This document shows, one piece after another, positions 1 to 7,441 of a stretch of DNA of 12,675 bases. Source of the DNA: Bacteroidales bacterium (GTDB taxonomy: Bacteria > Bacteroidota > Bacteroidia > Bacteroidales > NBLH01); NCBI GenBank assembly GCA_029210905.1, contig JARGGF010000044.1, positions 1 through 12,675 of the forward strand, written 5' to 3'. The notes under the pieces are model-generated. The model was not told the DNA's origin. It saw only the letters and a list, made by a program, of their open reading frames with translations, and did no database searches. Made by a program: the position numbers and the translations under genes. The stretch's first letter is position 1, and every line of letters starts with the position of its first letter.

Positions 1-37
1 TTTTTATAGTTTCTAATTTCCAAACTCTAAGTATTTT

Positions 38-64
38 AAGTACTCAAGGCATTTATAAGTACTT
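38..64. repeat. Inverted repeat AAGTACT / AGTACTT upstream of the helicase
   Basis: The sequence AAGTACT at 38-44 pairs perfectly with AGTACTT at 58-64 across a 13-base loop, giving a 7-bp stem. A third AAGTA sits just upstream at 29-33. The downstream arm is followed by CTTCTT rather than a clean T run, so this is a poor intrinsic terminator for a rightward gene beyond the left edge. It could be a weak terminator, an operator or chance in AT-rich DNA. Confidence 0.3.
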
Positions 65-115
65 CTTCTTAACAAAAATTAATGTTTATTACTGCCTGAT
101 AATCAATAAAAAGAT

Positions 116-123
116 TACCTTTG
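116..123 (+). promoter_or_regulatory. Bacteroidota -7 promoter element TACCTTTG for the helicase gene
   Basis: TACCTTTG is a perfect match to the Bacteroidota -7 consensus TAnnTTTG. It lies 80 bases before the preferred helicase start codon, which would give a leader of about 70-75 bases. No clear TTTG/TTG -33 element is seen at the usual spacing, so the call rests on the -7 box and its position. Confidence 0.5.
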
Positions 124-203
124 CGCCCAATTTTATATAAAAAATCAAAAAGGTTCTGGGCATAATATGAGGTATGTTTCGAGCTTTACTGGAGAAATTT
201 ATT

Positions 204-2012
204 ATGTCTACATTTAAAGAAACAGGCTTAAAAGACGAAATTTTAAGCGCAATTGAATTATTGGGTTTTGAGGAACCCACTCCTATTCAGGAAAAAACTA
301 TCCCAGCTTTATTAAATTCCGATAATGATATTTTGGCACTTGCCCAAACAGGAACAGGTAAAACAGCAGCTTTTGGCTTACCAATCCTAAATCAGGTTGA
401 TTTACAGGAAAGAAGTGTACAAGCATTGGTATTATGCCCAACCAGGGAGCTTTGCATGCAAATTAGTAAAGATATCGAAAGCTTTTCAACCAAAATGAAA
501 GGACTGAAAACAGTTGCTGTATATGGTGGAGCCAGTATTACTAATCAGATTAGGGACATTAAAAATGGTGGCCAGATTGTGGTAGGCACACCAGGTAGAA
601 CTTTGGATCTGATAAAGCGAAAAGCGCTGAAAATCGGAAGTATAAAATGGCTGGTTTTGGATGAGGCAGATGAAATGCTCAACATGGGCTTTCAGGAAGA
701 TTTAGATGCCATCCTGGAAACAAGTCCGGCTGAAAAGCAAGTAATGCTGTTTTCGGCAACCATGCCTAAAGAAATTCAGCGGATTGCCGCGAAATACATG
801 AAAGGAACAGTCGAAATTTCTGTTGGCAAGCGGAATTCAGGTGCCGAAAATGTAACGCATGAGTATTACATGGTAAATGCGCGCGATCGTTATGCAGCTT
901 TGAAACGTATTGCTGACATTTTCCCGCAGATTTACGGAATTATATTTTGCCGGACCAGAATGGAGACCAAAGAGGTTGCAGATAAATTGATAGCTGATGG
1001 ATATAATGCAGATGCTTTGCATGGCGATTTGTCGCAAGCCCAGCGTGACCATGTTATGAACCGGTTCAGAATGAAGAATTTACAACTTCTGGTAGCTACT
1101 GACGTTGCAGCCAGGGGCCTGGATGTCAATGAATTAAGCCATGTAATAAATTACAACCTGCCTGACGATTTAGAAGCCTATGTTCACAGAAGTGGGCGGA
1201 CAGGAAGAGCCGGTAAAAATGGTCTTTCGGTTTCTATTATTCATAGCCGAGAAGGTGGCAAAATTAAAGATTTGCAAAGAATGACCGGCAAAGAATTTAC
1301 CAGAAAAATGGTGCCAGATGGTAAGGAGATTTGTCAAAAACAGCTCTTTAAATTAATCGACAAAGTTGAAAATATTGAAGTAAATGATAGCGAAATTGAA
1401 GAATTTTTACCGGTAATTTATAAAAAACTTGATTGGCTTAGCCGCGAGCAATTGATTAAGCACTTTGTGTCAGTTGAATTCAACCGATTTCTCGAATACT
1501 ATAAAGATGCCCCTGATTTAAATGTTAAAGCTTCGGATAGAAGTGGACGTGCAGAGCGCAGTGAAAGAGGAGAAAGAGGAGAAAGAGGAGAAAGAAATGG
1601 ACGAGGTGAGCGCAGCGAGCGTAGCTCCCGCTCACGCAACCGTGATGTTAATTTCTCAAGGTTTTTTATCAATTTAGGTTCTGCTCACAATGTTAATGTT
1701 TCTACACTTTTGGGTTACCTGAACAGAAATATGAAGGGACAGAAAATTGAAATAGGCAAAGTGGACATCATGAAAAAGTTTTCCTTTTTTGAGATGGAAA
1801 AAAGTTTTGAAAATGAGGTGCTTAGCTCATTTAAAAATGCCGATTTTGATGGTAAGGAAATCATAGTTGAGGTATCAAAACCTGAACCTATAAAAACTTC
1901 TACCAGATCGAAAGATGATTCCTCATTTAAAAAGAGAAAACCAAAAGACGATTCATCTTTTAGAAAAGAAAAATCGGGCAGCAAGAACAAATACGGAAAA
2001 AGAAAATACTAA
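204..2012 (+). CDS. DEAD-box ATP-dependent RNA helicase with DbpA-type RNA-binding domain (DeaD/CsdA-like)
   Basis: This is a cytoplasmic RNA helicase that uses ATP to unwind short RNA duplexes. Relatives act in ribosome assembly, mRNA turnover and cold adaptation. Numbered from the ATG at 204 (602 residues), the helicase core shows the Q motif region (GFEEPTPIQ, about 21-29), motif I AQTGTGKT (47-54), PTREL (79-83), TPGR (129-132), DEAD (153-156), SAT (184-186), ATDVAARGLD (about 298-307) and HRSGRTGRAG (328-337). A Glu/Arg/Gly/Ser linker (about 446-480) leads to a DbpA-type RRM (about 487-559) and a Lys-rich tail. The ORF extends to an ATG at 174. I prefer 204 because the protein then begins MSTFKETGL, as is usual for the family, and GGAG at 191-194 sits about 9 bases upstream. 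The gene has its own promoter element and terminator. The family is certain; the exact physiological role is not. Confidence 0.95.
   Translation: MSTFKETGLKDEILSAIELLGFEEPTPIQEKTIPALLNSDNDILALAQTGTGKTAAFGLPILNQVDLQERSVQALVLCPTRELCMQISKDIESFSTKMKGLKTVAVYGGASITNQIRDIKNGGQIVVGTPGRTLDLIKRKALKIGSIKWLVLDEADEMLNMGFQEDLDAILETSPAEKQVMLFSATMPKEIQRIAAKYMKGTVEISVGKRNSGAENVTHEYYMVNARDRYAALKRIADIFPQIYGIIFCRTRMETKEVADKLIADGYNADALHGDLSQAQRDHVMNRFRMKNLQLLVATDVAARGLDVNELSHVINYNLPDDLEAYVHRSGRTGRAGKNGLSVSIIHSREGGKIKDLQRMTGKEFTRKMVPDGKEICQKQLFKLIDKVENIEVNDSEIEEFLPVIYKKLDWLSREQLIKHFVSVEFNRFLEYYKDAPDLNVKASDRSGRAERSERGERGERGERNGRGERSERSSRSRNRDVNFSRFFINLGSAHNVNVSTLLGYLNRNMKGQKIEIGKVDIMKKFSFFEMEKSFENEVLSSFKNADFDGKEIIVEVSKPEPIKTSTRSKDDSSFKKRKPKDDSSFRKEKSGSKNKYGKRKY
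1563..1598 (+). repeat. In-frame 9-base tandem repeat (GAAAGAGGA, 3 exact copies plus one degenerate)
   Basis: Three perfect copies of GAAAGAGGA run from 1563 to 1589, followed by a degenerate unit GAAAGAAAT at 1590-1598. They encode Glu-Arg-Gly repeats in the disordered linker between the helicase core and the RRM. Because the unit is a multiple of three, gain or loss of copies would change linker length without a frameshift. Confidence 0.85.
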
Positions 2013-2030
2013 ATCCTTATCAACTTTTAT

Positions 2031-2077
2031 AAGGCTTTTGTTCATCTCAAAAAAGGACAGAAGCCTTTGTTTTTTTT
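2031..2077 (+). terminator. Rho-independent terminator of the helicase gene
   Basis: AAGGCTTTTGT at 2031-2041 pairs with ACAGAAGCCTT at 2057-2067. This is an 11-bp stem with one G-T wobble, and it can be extended by about two pairs into the loop. TGTTTTTTTT follows immediately at 2068-2077. It lies 18 bases after the helicase stop codon, so it should end that transcript and isolate it from the next gene. Confidence 0.8.
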
Positions 2078-2169
2078 CATAATCTGACTAATGTCAAATC
2101 AAGCTTTTAGTTTTGAATCGTTATCCGCCTGGCAGAAAAATAGATCACAATATTTGTATGCGTCTGCCA

Positions 2170-2177
2170 TACCTTTA
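2170..2177 (+). promoter_or_regulatory. Weak candidate -7 element TACCTTTA before the small membrane protein
   Basis: TACCTTTA matches seven of eight positions counted over TAnnTTTG. It lies 25 bases before the ATG at 2203. A TTTG at 2153-2156 is only 13 bases away, which is short for a -33 partner. The position is sensible because a terminator separates this gene from the helicase, but the match is weak. Confidence 0.25.
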
Positions 2178-2202
2178 GTATATTAGCAACAAAAAAGTTT
2201 AT

Positions 2203-2499
2203 ATGGGCAAAATTCTATATCCAAAAGCTCGCATAGCATTATATTTGTCACTGGCGGCAATTTTGGTGATGATTATAAACCTTTATGCTATTTCAAAAAC
2301 AATGTTGGTAATTGGACTGGTATTGAGTTTTTTACTTTCAATTTTGGCTGTCCTTTCTGGAATAATTTATCTTAAGTTTATTTATAAAAATGAAGAAAAA
2401 TTCAGGGGCGATTCCATGTGTTGGATTGCCATTAGTTTGGGAACAATAGCACTTTTGAGCAATTTACCTTTTATAATAACCTTATTTTATGCAATCTAA
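2203..2499 (+). CDS. Small three-helix membrane protein of unknown function
   Basis: This 98-residue protein is not one I recognise. It has three hydrophobic stretches long enough to cross the membrane, at about 9-30, 34-60 and 72-97. They are separated by a short Ser-Lys-Thr turn and by a charged loop (about 61-70, KNEEKFRGDS). The layout (short helices, Gly and Ser in the helices, a charged loop before helix 3) resembles small DUF4190-like membrane proteins, but that is only a resemblance. No catalytic or metal-binding motif is visible. It is isolated: a terminator lies upstream and the next gene is convergent. The start at 2203 gives a basic N-terminus (Lys3, Lys8, Arg10) ahead of helix 1, consistent with an inside N-terminus. 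I judge it real from its coherent membrane pattern. Confidence 0.7.
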   Translation: MGKILYPKARIALYLSLAAILVMIINLYAISKTMLVIGLVLSFLLSILAVLSGIIYLKFIYKNEEKFRGDSMCWIAISLGTIALLSNLPFIITLFYAI

Positions 2500-2553
2500 T
2501 ACCCACTTTAGAATTTAATGGCATGATATTTTTTTGGTTATCTTATAATAGAA

Positions 2554-3087
2554 TTATTTTTCGTGACCGCTGATATTATCCCAAATCCTTCTCATCACAG
2601 GTTTGTCTTCTTCAAGGTTAATTAATTGAAAATGGCCTTTAACAATTTTTATCAGCCGGCATTTAACAGTATCGGTTTTATAGTTTCTTTTCTTTTGCCA
2701 ACTTTTCGGAATTACCATGTGCTCATTCCCATCTTTATCGGAAACAATTATAACATAGTCTTTCTTTTTAACTGTTCTGCCTGAACCAGGATCGTACTCT
2801 GTATCCTCAGTAATATTTATTCTAACAAAATCAAAGTCGTAGGTGCCTCCAATAACGTAAAAAGGATGCTCCGGTTCAAAAGAAAGTTTACCTGAGCAAT
2901 CCACCCTGGTTATCAGACATTTAACCATCTCACCCTTGCATAGGCTATAGTTTCGGTAATGTGTGGAAGGAATTACATATCTTTCGTTATACTTGTCTTC
3001 AAAAACAAGGTACTCCTCATCGATGAATACTTTTTTCACAAATTTAAATTCGTAACTCTGACCTTCTATATATTTCACTTTTGCCAT
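2554..3087 (-). CDS. Hypothetical protein with two tandem OB/S1-like domains
   Basis: This 177-residue soluble protein has no signal peptide or membrane segment. It is built from two related halves. Half one (about 9-76) starts GQSYEFKFV and half two (about 80-163) starts GGTYDFDFV. Each then has a beta-rich stretch, a VIP motif (38-40 and 125-127) and, 16-17 residues later, a VKC strand (55-57 and 141-143) followed by an alternating hydrophobic/charged strand. The pattern looks like a duplicated OB-fold or S1-like domain, which would suggest nucleic-acid or protein binding; this is inference from pattern, not a family assignment. Half two carries an insertion of acidic and basic residues (about 93-109). 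The gene lies 75 bases downstream of the S41 protease on the same strand, with no TAnnTTTG in the gap, so it may share the protease transcript. Confidence 0.8.
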   Translation of the reverse strand: MAKVKYIEGQSYEFKFVKKVFIDEEYLVFEDKYNERYVIPSTHYRNYSLCKGEMVKCLITRVDCSGKLSFEPEHPFYVIGGTYDFDFVRINITEDTEYDPGSGRTVKKKDYVIIVSDKDGNEHMVIPKSWQKKRNYKTDTVKCRLIKIVKGHFQLINLEEDKPVMRRIWDNISGHEK

Positions 3088-3112
3088 TAGCTACAATACA
3101 TTTATAAACAGC

Positions 3113-3126
3113 CATCTATACAGATG
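3113..3126. repeat. Short inverted repeat CATCT-ATAC-AGATG between two minus-strand genes
   Basis: CATCT (3113-3117) and AGATG (3122-3126) form a perfect 5-bp stem with a 4-base loop in the 75-base gap between the protease and the OB-like gene. No T run follows on either strand, so it is not a standard terminator. It may be an RNA processing or stability hairpin, or chance. Confidence 0.25.
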
Positions 3127-3162
3127 CAGTTATTAAAAATAAGCAGACTTGAAAATTATTAA

Positions 3163-4791
3163 TTATTTTCTTTCTTTATGCAAAACATCAATGGCCTCCT
3201 GCAGCACATCGTCTATATCTTTAATTACAGGATAGTAACCTTCATTGTCTAAAATGTTACGGCAAATGTAAGCGTATAAGTATGTTTTTATCAGGACTTC
3301 TGACTGTTGTAGTTCCCTGCTGCCAGGATTTATACCATCCTTTCTTACTTTTTTCAAGAAACTTCCTAAAATATTTTTATTTTGTAAGTGATTTACAATT
3401 TCATGATAGGTCTTCAGCTTGCTGAGCTCCTCGCGATGCTGATTGGTATATGACAGCGCAAAATTATAGATCATTGCCTTTCTGCTAACTTCAGTATAAA
3501 ATTTATTGTAGCTTGTTGTATCAATGGGTACAAATACATCCGGCATAATACCACCACCTCCGTATAATACTTTTCCTCCCTTAGTAAGATATTTTATAGT
3601 GTCAGTAAAATGAGTACTATCAGCATTTTCGAACTCACCATGTTCATACCTGTTCATCAGATCCATTTCGTAATCTTTTAGACCATGATTATAAGATTTC
3701 TGAATACTCCTTCCCGTTGGTGTATAGTATCGGGCAATAGTCAGGCGCATTGCAGAACCATCCCTAAAGAAAGTAGGTTCCTGAACCAGACCTTTTCCGT
3801 AAGAACGACGTCCAATGATTAGTCCCCTGTCGTTATCCTGAACAGCTCCTGAAACAATCTCACTGGCAGAAGCGGACCATGAATCAATTAAAACAACTAA
3901 TTCTCCCTTTTTAAAAAGTCCTTCGGCTGTAGCCTTATAATCAGCACGGGGCCTTGCTTTTCCTTCAGTATATACAATTAATTCATCTTCATCTAAAAAT
4001 TCATCTGAAATCTTTATAGCAGCATCAAGATAACCTCCTCCATTCGACCTCAGGTCAAGAATAAGCTGCTGCATACCTTGCTTTTTCAGTTTATTCAGGG
4101 CTTGTACAAATTCATCGTATGTTGTTCTGGCAAAAGTACTTATCTTAATATAACCAATATTTTTATCAATCATATAAGAAACATCAACACTATAGATAGG
4201 AATTTTATCGCGGGTGATCTCAAAATTTAACAATTCTGAATAACCTGCCCTTGCAACCCCTATTTTTACTTTAGTGCCACGTTCGCCTTTAAGTTTTTTA
4301 ATCACCATGTCGTTGGTAATTTTGATACCGGAAAATAGCGAATCGTTGATGGTCACAATTTTATCCCCAGCTAAAACACCCACTTTTTCTGCCGGACCAC
4401 CTGAAATGGTATTTATTACTAACACGGTATCATTCAGGATGTTAAACTGCACCCCAATCCCTTCAAAATTACCTTCGAGCGGTTCGCTAACCACTTGTAA
4501 ATCTTTTGCCGGAATGTATACAGAATGTGGATCTAATTGTTCCAATAACAGAGGGATGGTTTTTTCGATAAGTTTATCTTTTGAAACAGTATCTACGTAA
4601 TCACTTTCGATCAGATTGAGTATAAAATCAAGTTTATTAGGCTCAGAATTAAAAACAAAACCAGAAGTGTTATTATTAAATTGCAATTTACTACCAATGT
4701 ATATTCCCCCTGCTAAAACAATTGCTAAGATTAATGGCGTAAATATGGCAAATTTTGTATTTGAAATTTTTGAACCTGAACTGTTTGTCAT
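3163..4791 (-). CDS. S41-family C-terminal processing protease (CtpA/Prc-like)
   Basis: This is a serine endopeptidase that trims or degrades envelope proteins from their C-terminal ends; it is expected to be anchored in the inner membrane facing the periplasm. The 542-residue protein has an N-terminal signal anchor (about 14-34). A conserved N-terminal segment (LDPHS, 86-90) and a PDZ domain (about 105-185, with FEGIGVQF and GGPAEKVGVLAGDKI) follow, then the peptidase domain (about 200-425). The catalytic Ser is Ser308 in SASASEI, and the general base is Lys333 in SYGKGLVQ, with Gln337 four residues later. The 25-residue Ser-Lys spacing matches known family members. The roughly 110-residue C-terminal extension is helical and charged. 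The gene follows the dCMP deaminase after 144 bases that contain its own candidate promoter. Family assignment is firm; the substrate is unknown. Confidence 0.95.
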   Translation of the reverse strand: MTNSSGSKISNTKFAIFTPLILAIVLAGGIYIGSKLQFNNNTSGFVFNSEPNKLDFILNLIESDYVDTVSKDKLIEKTIPLLLEQLDPHSVYIPAKDLQVVSEPLEGNFEGIGVQFNILNDTVLVINTISGGPAEKVGVLAGDKIVTINDSLFSGIKITNDMVIKKLKGERGTKVKIGVARAGYSELLNFEITRDKIPIYSVDVSYMIDKNIGYIKISTFARTTYDEFVQALNKLKKQGMQQLILDLRSNGGGYLDAAIKISDEFLDEDELIVYTEGKARPRADYKATAEGLFKKGELVVLIDSWSASASEIVSGAVQDNDRGLIIGRRSYGKGLVQEPTFFRDGSAMRLTIARYYTPTGRSIQKSYNHGLKDYEMDLMNRYEHGEFENADSTHFTDTIKYLTKGGKVLYGGGGIMPDVFVPIDTTSYNKFYTEVSRKAMIYNFALSYTNQHREELSKLKTYHEIVNHLQNKNILGSFLKKVRKDGINPGSRELQQSEVLIKTYLYAYICRNILDNEGYYPVIKDIDDVLQEAIDVLHKERK

Positions 4792-4864
4792 TTGAAATGA
4801 TGCTATTTGTATAAATTAATTTTATTAATATCAAATATTTAGAAATATAACTATTTGAATGTTA

Positions 4865-4872
4865 CAAAAGTA
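4865..4872 (-). promoter_or_regulatory. Bacteroidota -7 promoter element TACTTTTG for the S41 protease
   Basis: Read on the minus strand, 4872-4865 is TACTTTTG, a perfect TAnnTTTG match. It lies 73 bases before the protease start codon in the 144-base gap after the dCMP deaminase gene. No -33 element is evident. It suggests that the protease can be expressed independently of the three upstream genes. Confidence 0.45.
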
Positions 4873-4935
4873 AAAAAAAGAATGATATTGAGTTCTTGTT
4901 AATATATTGTTTATTGTTTGAGAATTTATATTTCA

Positions 4936-5355
4936 CTAAACGGAATGAACAATTTCAATTCCTGCCCTTTCCAATAATTTAACACCTTCATCCAACCGAT
5001 ATCTTTCTGTAAAAACAACCCGTTTTATACCTGCCTGAATAATAAGTTTGGCACATTCTAAACAAGGCGAAGTAGTGACATAGAGCGTAGAACCATCACT
5101 GCTGTTATTTGATTTGGCAACTTTAGTTATGGCATTTGCCTCGGCATGTAAAACATATGCCTTTGTTTTATTATCCTCATCTTCGCACACATTTTCAAAA
5201 CCAGAGGGAGTGCCGTTATAACCATCCGAGATAATCATTTTATCTTTCACCAAAAGAGCCCCTACTTTCCTGCGGATACAGTAGGAGTTTTCAGCCCAGA
5301 TTTTGGCCATATCAAGGTACCTTTTATCTAATTTTTCTTGCTTATCTTCAGCCAT
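4936..5355 (-). CDS. dCMP deaminase family protein (zinc-dependent cytidine/deoxycytidylate deaminase)
   Basis: The enzyme is predicted to convert dCMP to dUMP, feeding thymidylate synthesis, in the cytoplasm. The 139-residue protein has the zinc site of the family: His70 and the proton-shuttling Glu72 in HAEANAI, plus Cys98 and Cys101 in SPCLEC. The substrate-side motif DGYNGTPSGF (44-53) is typical of dCMP deaminases rather than free-cytidine deaminases, and the length fits. The start at 5355 lies 3 bases after the stop of the upstream lipoprotein gene, so the two are almost surely co-transcribed. In this group a dCMP deaminase beside an S41 protease is a familiar pairing, as I recall. The ComEB name is used for Gram-positive relatives; I do not assign it here. 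Confidence 0.93.
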   Translation of the reverse strand: MAEDKQEKLDKRYLDMAKIWAENSYCIRRKVGALLVKDKMIISDGYNGTPSGFENVCEDEDNKTKAYVLHAEANAITKVAKSNNSSDGSTLYVTTSPCLECAKLIIQAGIKRVVFTERYRLDEGVKLLERAGIEIVHSV

Positions 5356-5358
5356 TTA

Positions 5359-6180
5359 TTAATTGTATAGAATGTCGTAAAAATAATTAATGCCCGAAAC
5401 CACTGAAATGGTATCCGTAATAGGTTTAAATACCTTTCTAAGTGATCCCCCTGCAGTATTTTGGTTGTATTGAAAATCATCAGCAGTAAGTACTATCTTT
5501 AAACCGGAACCTGCAGCAGGAACAGTAATTGTGTAATCACTATTAGCATCGGTTAGTGCATTGGCGGTTGTCATTTCGTAACTGATGCTCAGGATTTCTC
5601 CATCACCTGAGTGATTGACATAATTAATCAATTGTGAGGGCTCCAGGTAACAACTAACTTTAATTCCCGATGGTGCATTTTCTAATCCGGCACTTAATAA
5701 ATCCAAATCGGCAAACGTTCTGCCTGAAATAGTTGCAGTACCTTCTCCATTTAATGGGAATAGGGCAACCATGGTAGCTGCATTTCGCAAATTATTCGAA
5801 TCATAACCTGTATCAGATTTAGCTGAAATATCAACAATCAGGTTTGCTGTGGTATGATTTGTATATCTAACAGTAACAGCAGCAATTCCAGCAGCTAGAT
5901 TGTTAAATGATGCCAGGCCATTTGTGTCGGTTTTCATATTGTAAATGCTATCATTCATAACAAGGGAAACAATAGCACTGTCAATTCCGCTAATAGTTTT
6001 AAAACTTGTTCCCCCTGCCGGTACAACAAGAACAGTATAGCGAACTGTTTTCCCTGAAATATTATCTGAAGAAGGTGGAATGGGTTCTGGTTCTTCATTT
6101 GCCTTTTTGCAAGCTGCAAATATTAATAATGCGGATAGAAAAAACAGCATTATTTTTTTGAAAAAAATGTGCAAATTCAT
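5359..6180 (-). CDS. Predicted outer-membrane lipoprotein with beta-sandwich repeats
   Basis: The 273-residue protein begins with a signal peptide (basic Lys8-Lys9, hydrophobic 10-23) ending in FAAC, so Cys24 is the likely lipidated residue. The residues after it (KKANEEPEP) resemble the Lys-plus-acidic export signal of Bacteroidota surface lipoproteins, so exposure on the cell surface is possible (inference). The rest has no membrane segment. It looks like two beta-sandwich units of the carboxypeptidase-regulatory-like or Ig-like type. One has DSAIVSLVMNDSIYNMKTDT then NGLASFNNLAAG; the second begins near TATISGRTFADLD and contains DYTITVPAAGSGLKIVL. No enzyme motif is seen. It starts 6 bases after the outer-membrane barrel gene, which suggests that the two proteins work together in the outer membrane. 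The specific function is unknown. Confidence 0.85.
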   Translation of the reverse strand: MNLHIFFKKIMLFFLSALLIFAACKKANEEPEPIPPSSDNISGKTVRYTVLVVPAGGTSFKTISGIDSAIVSLVMNDSIYNMKTDTNGLASFNNLAAGIAAVTVRYTNHTTANLIVDISAKSDTGYDSNNLRNAATMVALFPLNGEGTATISGRTFADLDLLSAGLENAPSGIKVSCYLEPSQLINYVNHSGDGEILSISYEMTTANALTDANSDYTITVPAAGSGLKIVLTADDFQYNQNTAGGSLRKVFKPITDTISVVSGINYFYDILYN

Positions 6181-6186
6181 AATTGC

Positions 6187-7341
6187 TTATTTAAATTTTT
6201 TAATGAAAAAATCTCTGTTGAAATTGATGTAAAACATGTACCAGTAATCTACATAATAATTATACAGGTCGAAATAAGACTCAAAGCCAGCGCCAATATC
6301 CAGACCTTTTAATATGTTTTTCTCAAACATTAACCTGCTGGAAATAAGTGCTCTTTGAGGTTCGGAATATGATTTGTAAATGGTTGAAACAGTTGTAAAA
6401 ATCGGATGTCCACGTCCACTCACAAAATAATCACCATACCAGTGCGAAACCCGAAAATCAAAATAACTGGCTTTAACTGATGCATTCGTATAAATACCAT
6501 ATCCTTGAATGTAAGGTAGTTGGTAATCGGTAGACATGTCAATAAAGCCAACATAAAAACTTTCAATACTTGCCGATTTTATAAATCTATTTTCAGGTTT
6601 ATAGGTATAGTTCAGACCAAGCGCTGTATTATTAAGCGTAACCAATGATTTTGAAGTTTCGTTAATTTGACCACCCTGATGCACAAATACAGATTGCAAA
6701 GAAATTGAAAAGCTGTGCCTGTTTTCACGATGATTTAAGAAAATCTTATTGGAAAGTCCAAGTGTAAATATTTCTTGTTTATCCTCCCCCTTAAAAATAA
6801 ATTGCTGCCAGTTAATCCAAATATCTCCTCTGTAAACAGGAGTATCAAACAAAAATTGCAAACCATTTTCAACATTATCAGTATAAAAATATTCGTATCT
6901 AAACAATGGTTCAATCATTTCATGATTTGTGGTTCCATATAAAGTGCCTAATATAATATCAGTAGATTTGCTTGCTTTATAATGAAAAGTTAAGGTAGGG
7001 ATAGCTTTTGTAAAATTGTCGATGCCCGAATATTTCAAAAAATGCACACCAGCTTCAATCTTGGCGTTTTTTGCAGGATAAAAAGTTAGCTTGGGGTTAA
7101 TAAAATATCCTATTAAGGTATAACCTTGAATAATATCGTTGAAATACTCATTATTCTTTAAGAAATTAGAATTTTCTATTCTAAAAACCAGAGAATTTTC
7201 AAGTGTGGTATCAATATTTTTGTTTTGGTAAAATGAAGGTGGATTATATTGAGCACCAATGATAACACAAGAAAATAATAATAAAGCAGTTAATAAATAT
7301 TTCGTTACAAAATAGGTATTTATAGTTCTCATTATCTGCAT
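6187..7341 (-). CDS. Predicted outer-membrane beta-barrel protein, function unknown
   Basis: The 384-residue protein has an N-terminal signal sequence (hydrophobic about 15-30), with a likely signal peptidase I site after GA (29-30), leaving a mature N-terminus QYNPPSFYQ. A lipobox-like LFSC (22-25) lies inside the hydrophobic core and is probably not used, since hydrophobic residues continue after it. The remainder is a run of alternating hydrophobic/polar strands rich in Tyr, Phe, Asn and Gly. The last strand is aromatic (YYVDYWYMFYINF). This is typical of a barrel of roughly a dozen or more strands. I do not recognise a named family. ATG codons at 7341 and 7332 are both plausible starts; the second gives MRTINTYFVTKYLL. 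It heads a tight three-gene run with the lipoprotein (6-base gap) and dCMP deaminase (3-base gap). A candidate promoter lies about 60 bases upstream. Confidence 0.85.
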   Translation of the reverse strand: MQIMRTINTYFVTKYLLTALLLFSCVIIGAQYNPPSFYQNKNIDTTLENSLVFRIENSNFLKNNEYFNDIIQGYTLIGYFINPKLTFYPAKNAKIEAGVHFLKYSGIDNFTKAIPTLTFHYKASKSTDIILGTLYGTTNHEMIEPLFRYEYFYTDNVENGLQFLFDTPVYRGDIWINWQQFIFKGEDKQEIFTLGLSNKIFLNHRENRHSFSISLQSVFVHQGGQINETSKSLVTLNNTALGLNYTYKPENRFIKSASIESFYVGFIDMSTDYQLPYIQGYGIYTNASVKASYFDFRVSHWYGDYFVSGRGHPIFTTVSTIYKSYSEPQRALISSRLMFEKNILKGLDIGAGFESYFDLYNYYVDYWYMFYINFNRDFFIKKFK

Positions 7342-7403
7342 ATTACGATTACACCTTGAATTTTGCCAGCTTATTTGAAGTCAAATATTAGTATCAAAAG
7401 TGA

Positions 7404-7411
7404 CAAATGTA
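7404..7411 (-). promoter_or_regulatory. Bacteroidota -7 promoter element TACATTTG for the barrel-lipoprotein-deaminase operon
   Basis: Read on the minus strand, 7411-7404 is TACATTTG, a perfect TAnnTTTG match. It lies 62 bases before the barrel start codon at 7341. No -33 box is clear. Its position makes it the best promoter candidate for the three-gene minus-strand run. Confidence 0.45.
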
Positions 7412-7441
7412 ATCAGAATTTTTAATTGAACCACTTAAATT

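Noticed and set aside
174..203. Ten-residue N-terminal extension of the helicase from the ATG at 174
   Set aside because: The added residues MFRALLEKFI precede a family-typical MSTFKETGL start, and the GGAG at 191-194 is well placed for the ATG at 204. It is not excluded, only less likely.
2500..2553. Possible bidirectional terminator between the convergent genes
   Set aside because: Only a 5-bp all-AT inverted repeat (ATAAT/ATTAT near 2546-2558) is found, overlapping the coding end. It is too weak to call.
4274..4600. 108-codon plus-strand frame opposite the S41 protease
   Set aside because: It is an antisense shadow of the conserved PDZ-coding region, with no promoter element or domain.
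7396..7416. Lipobox-like or other reading of the barrel gene start region suggesting a longer protein
   Set aside because: No in-frame start upstream of 7341 is supported, and the signal peptide begins naturally at 7341 or 7332.
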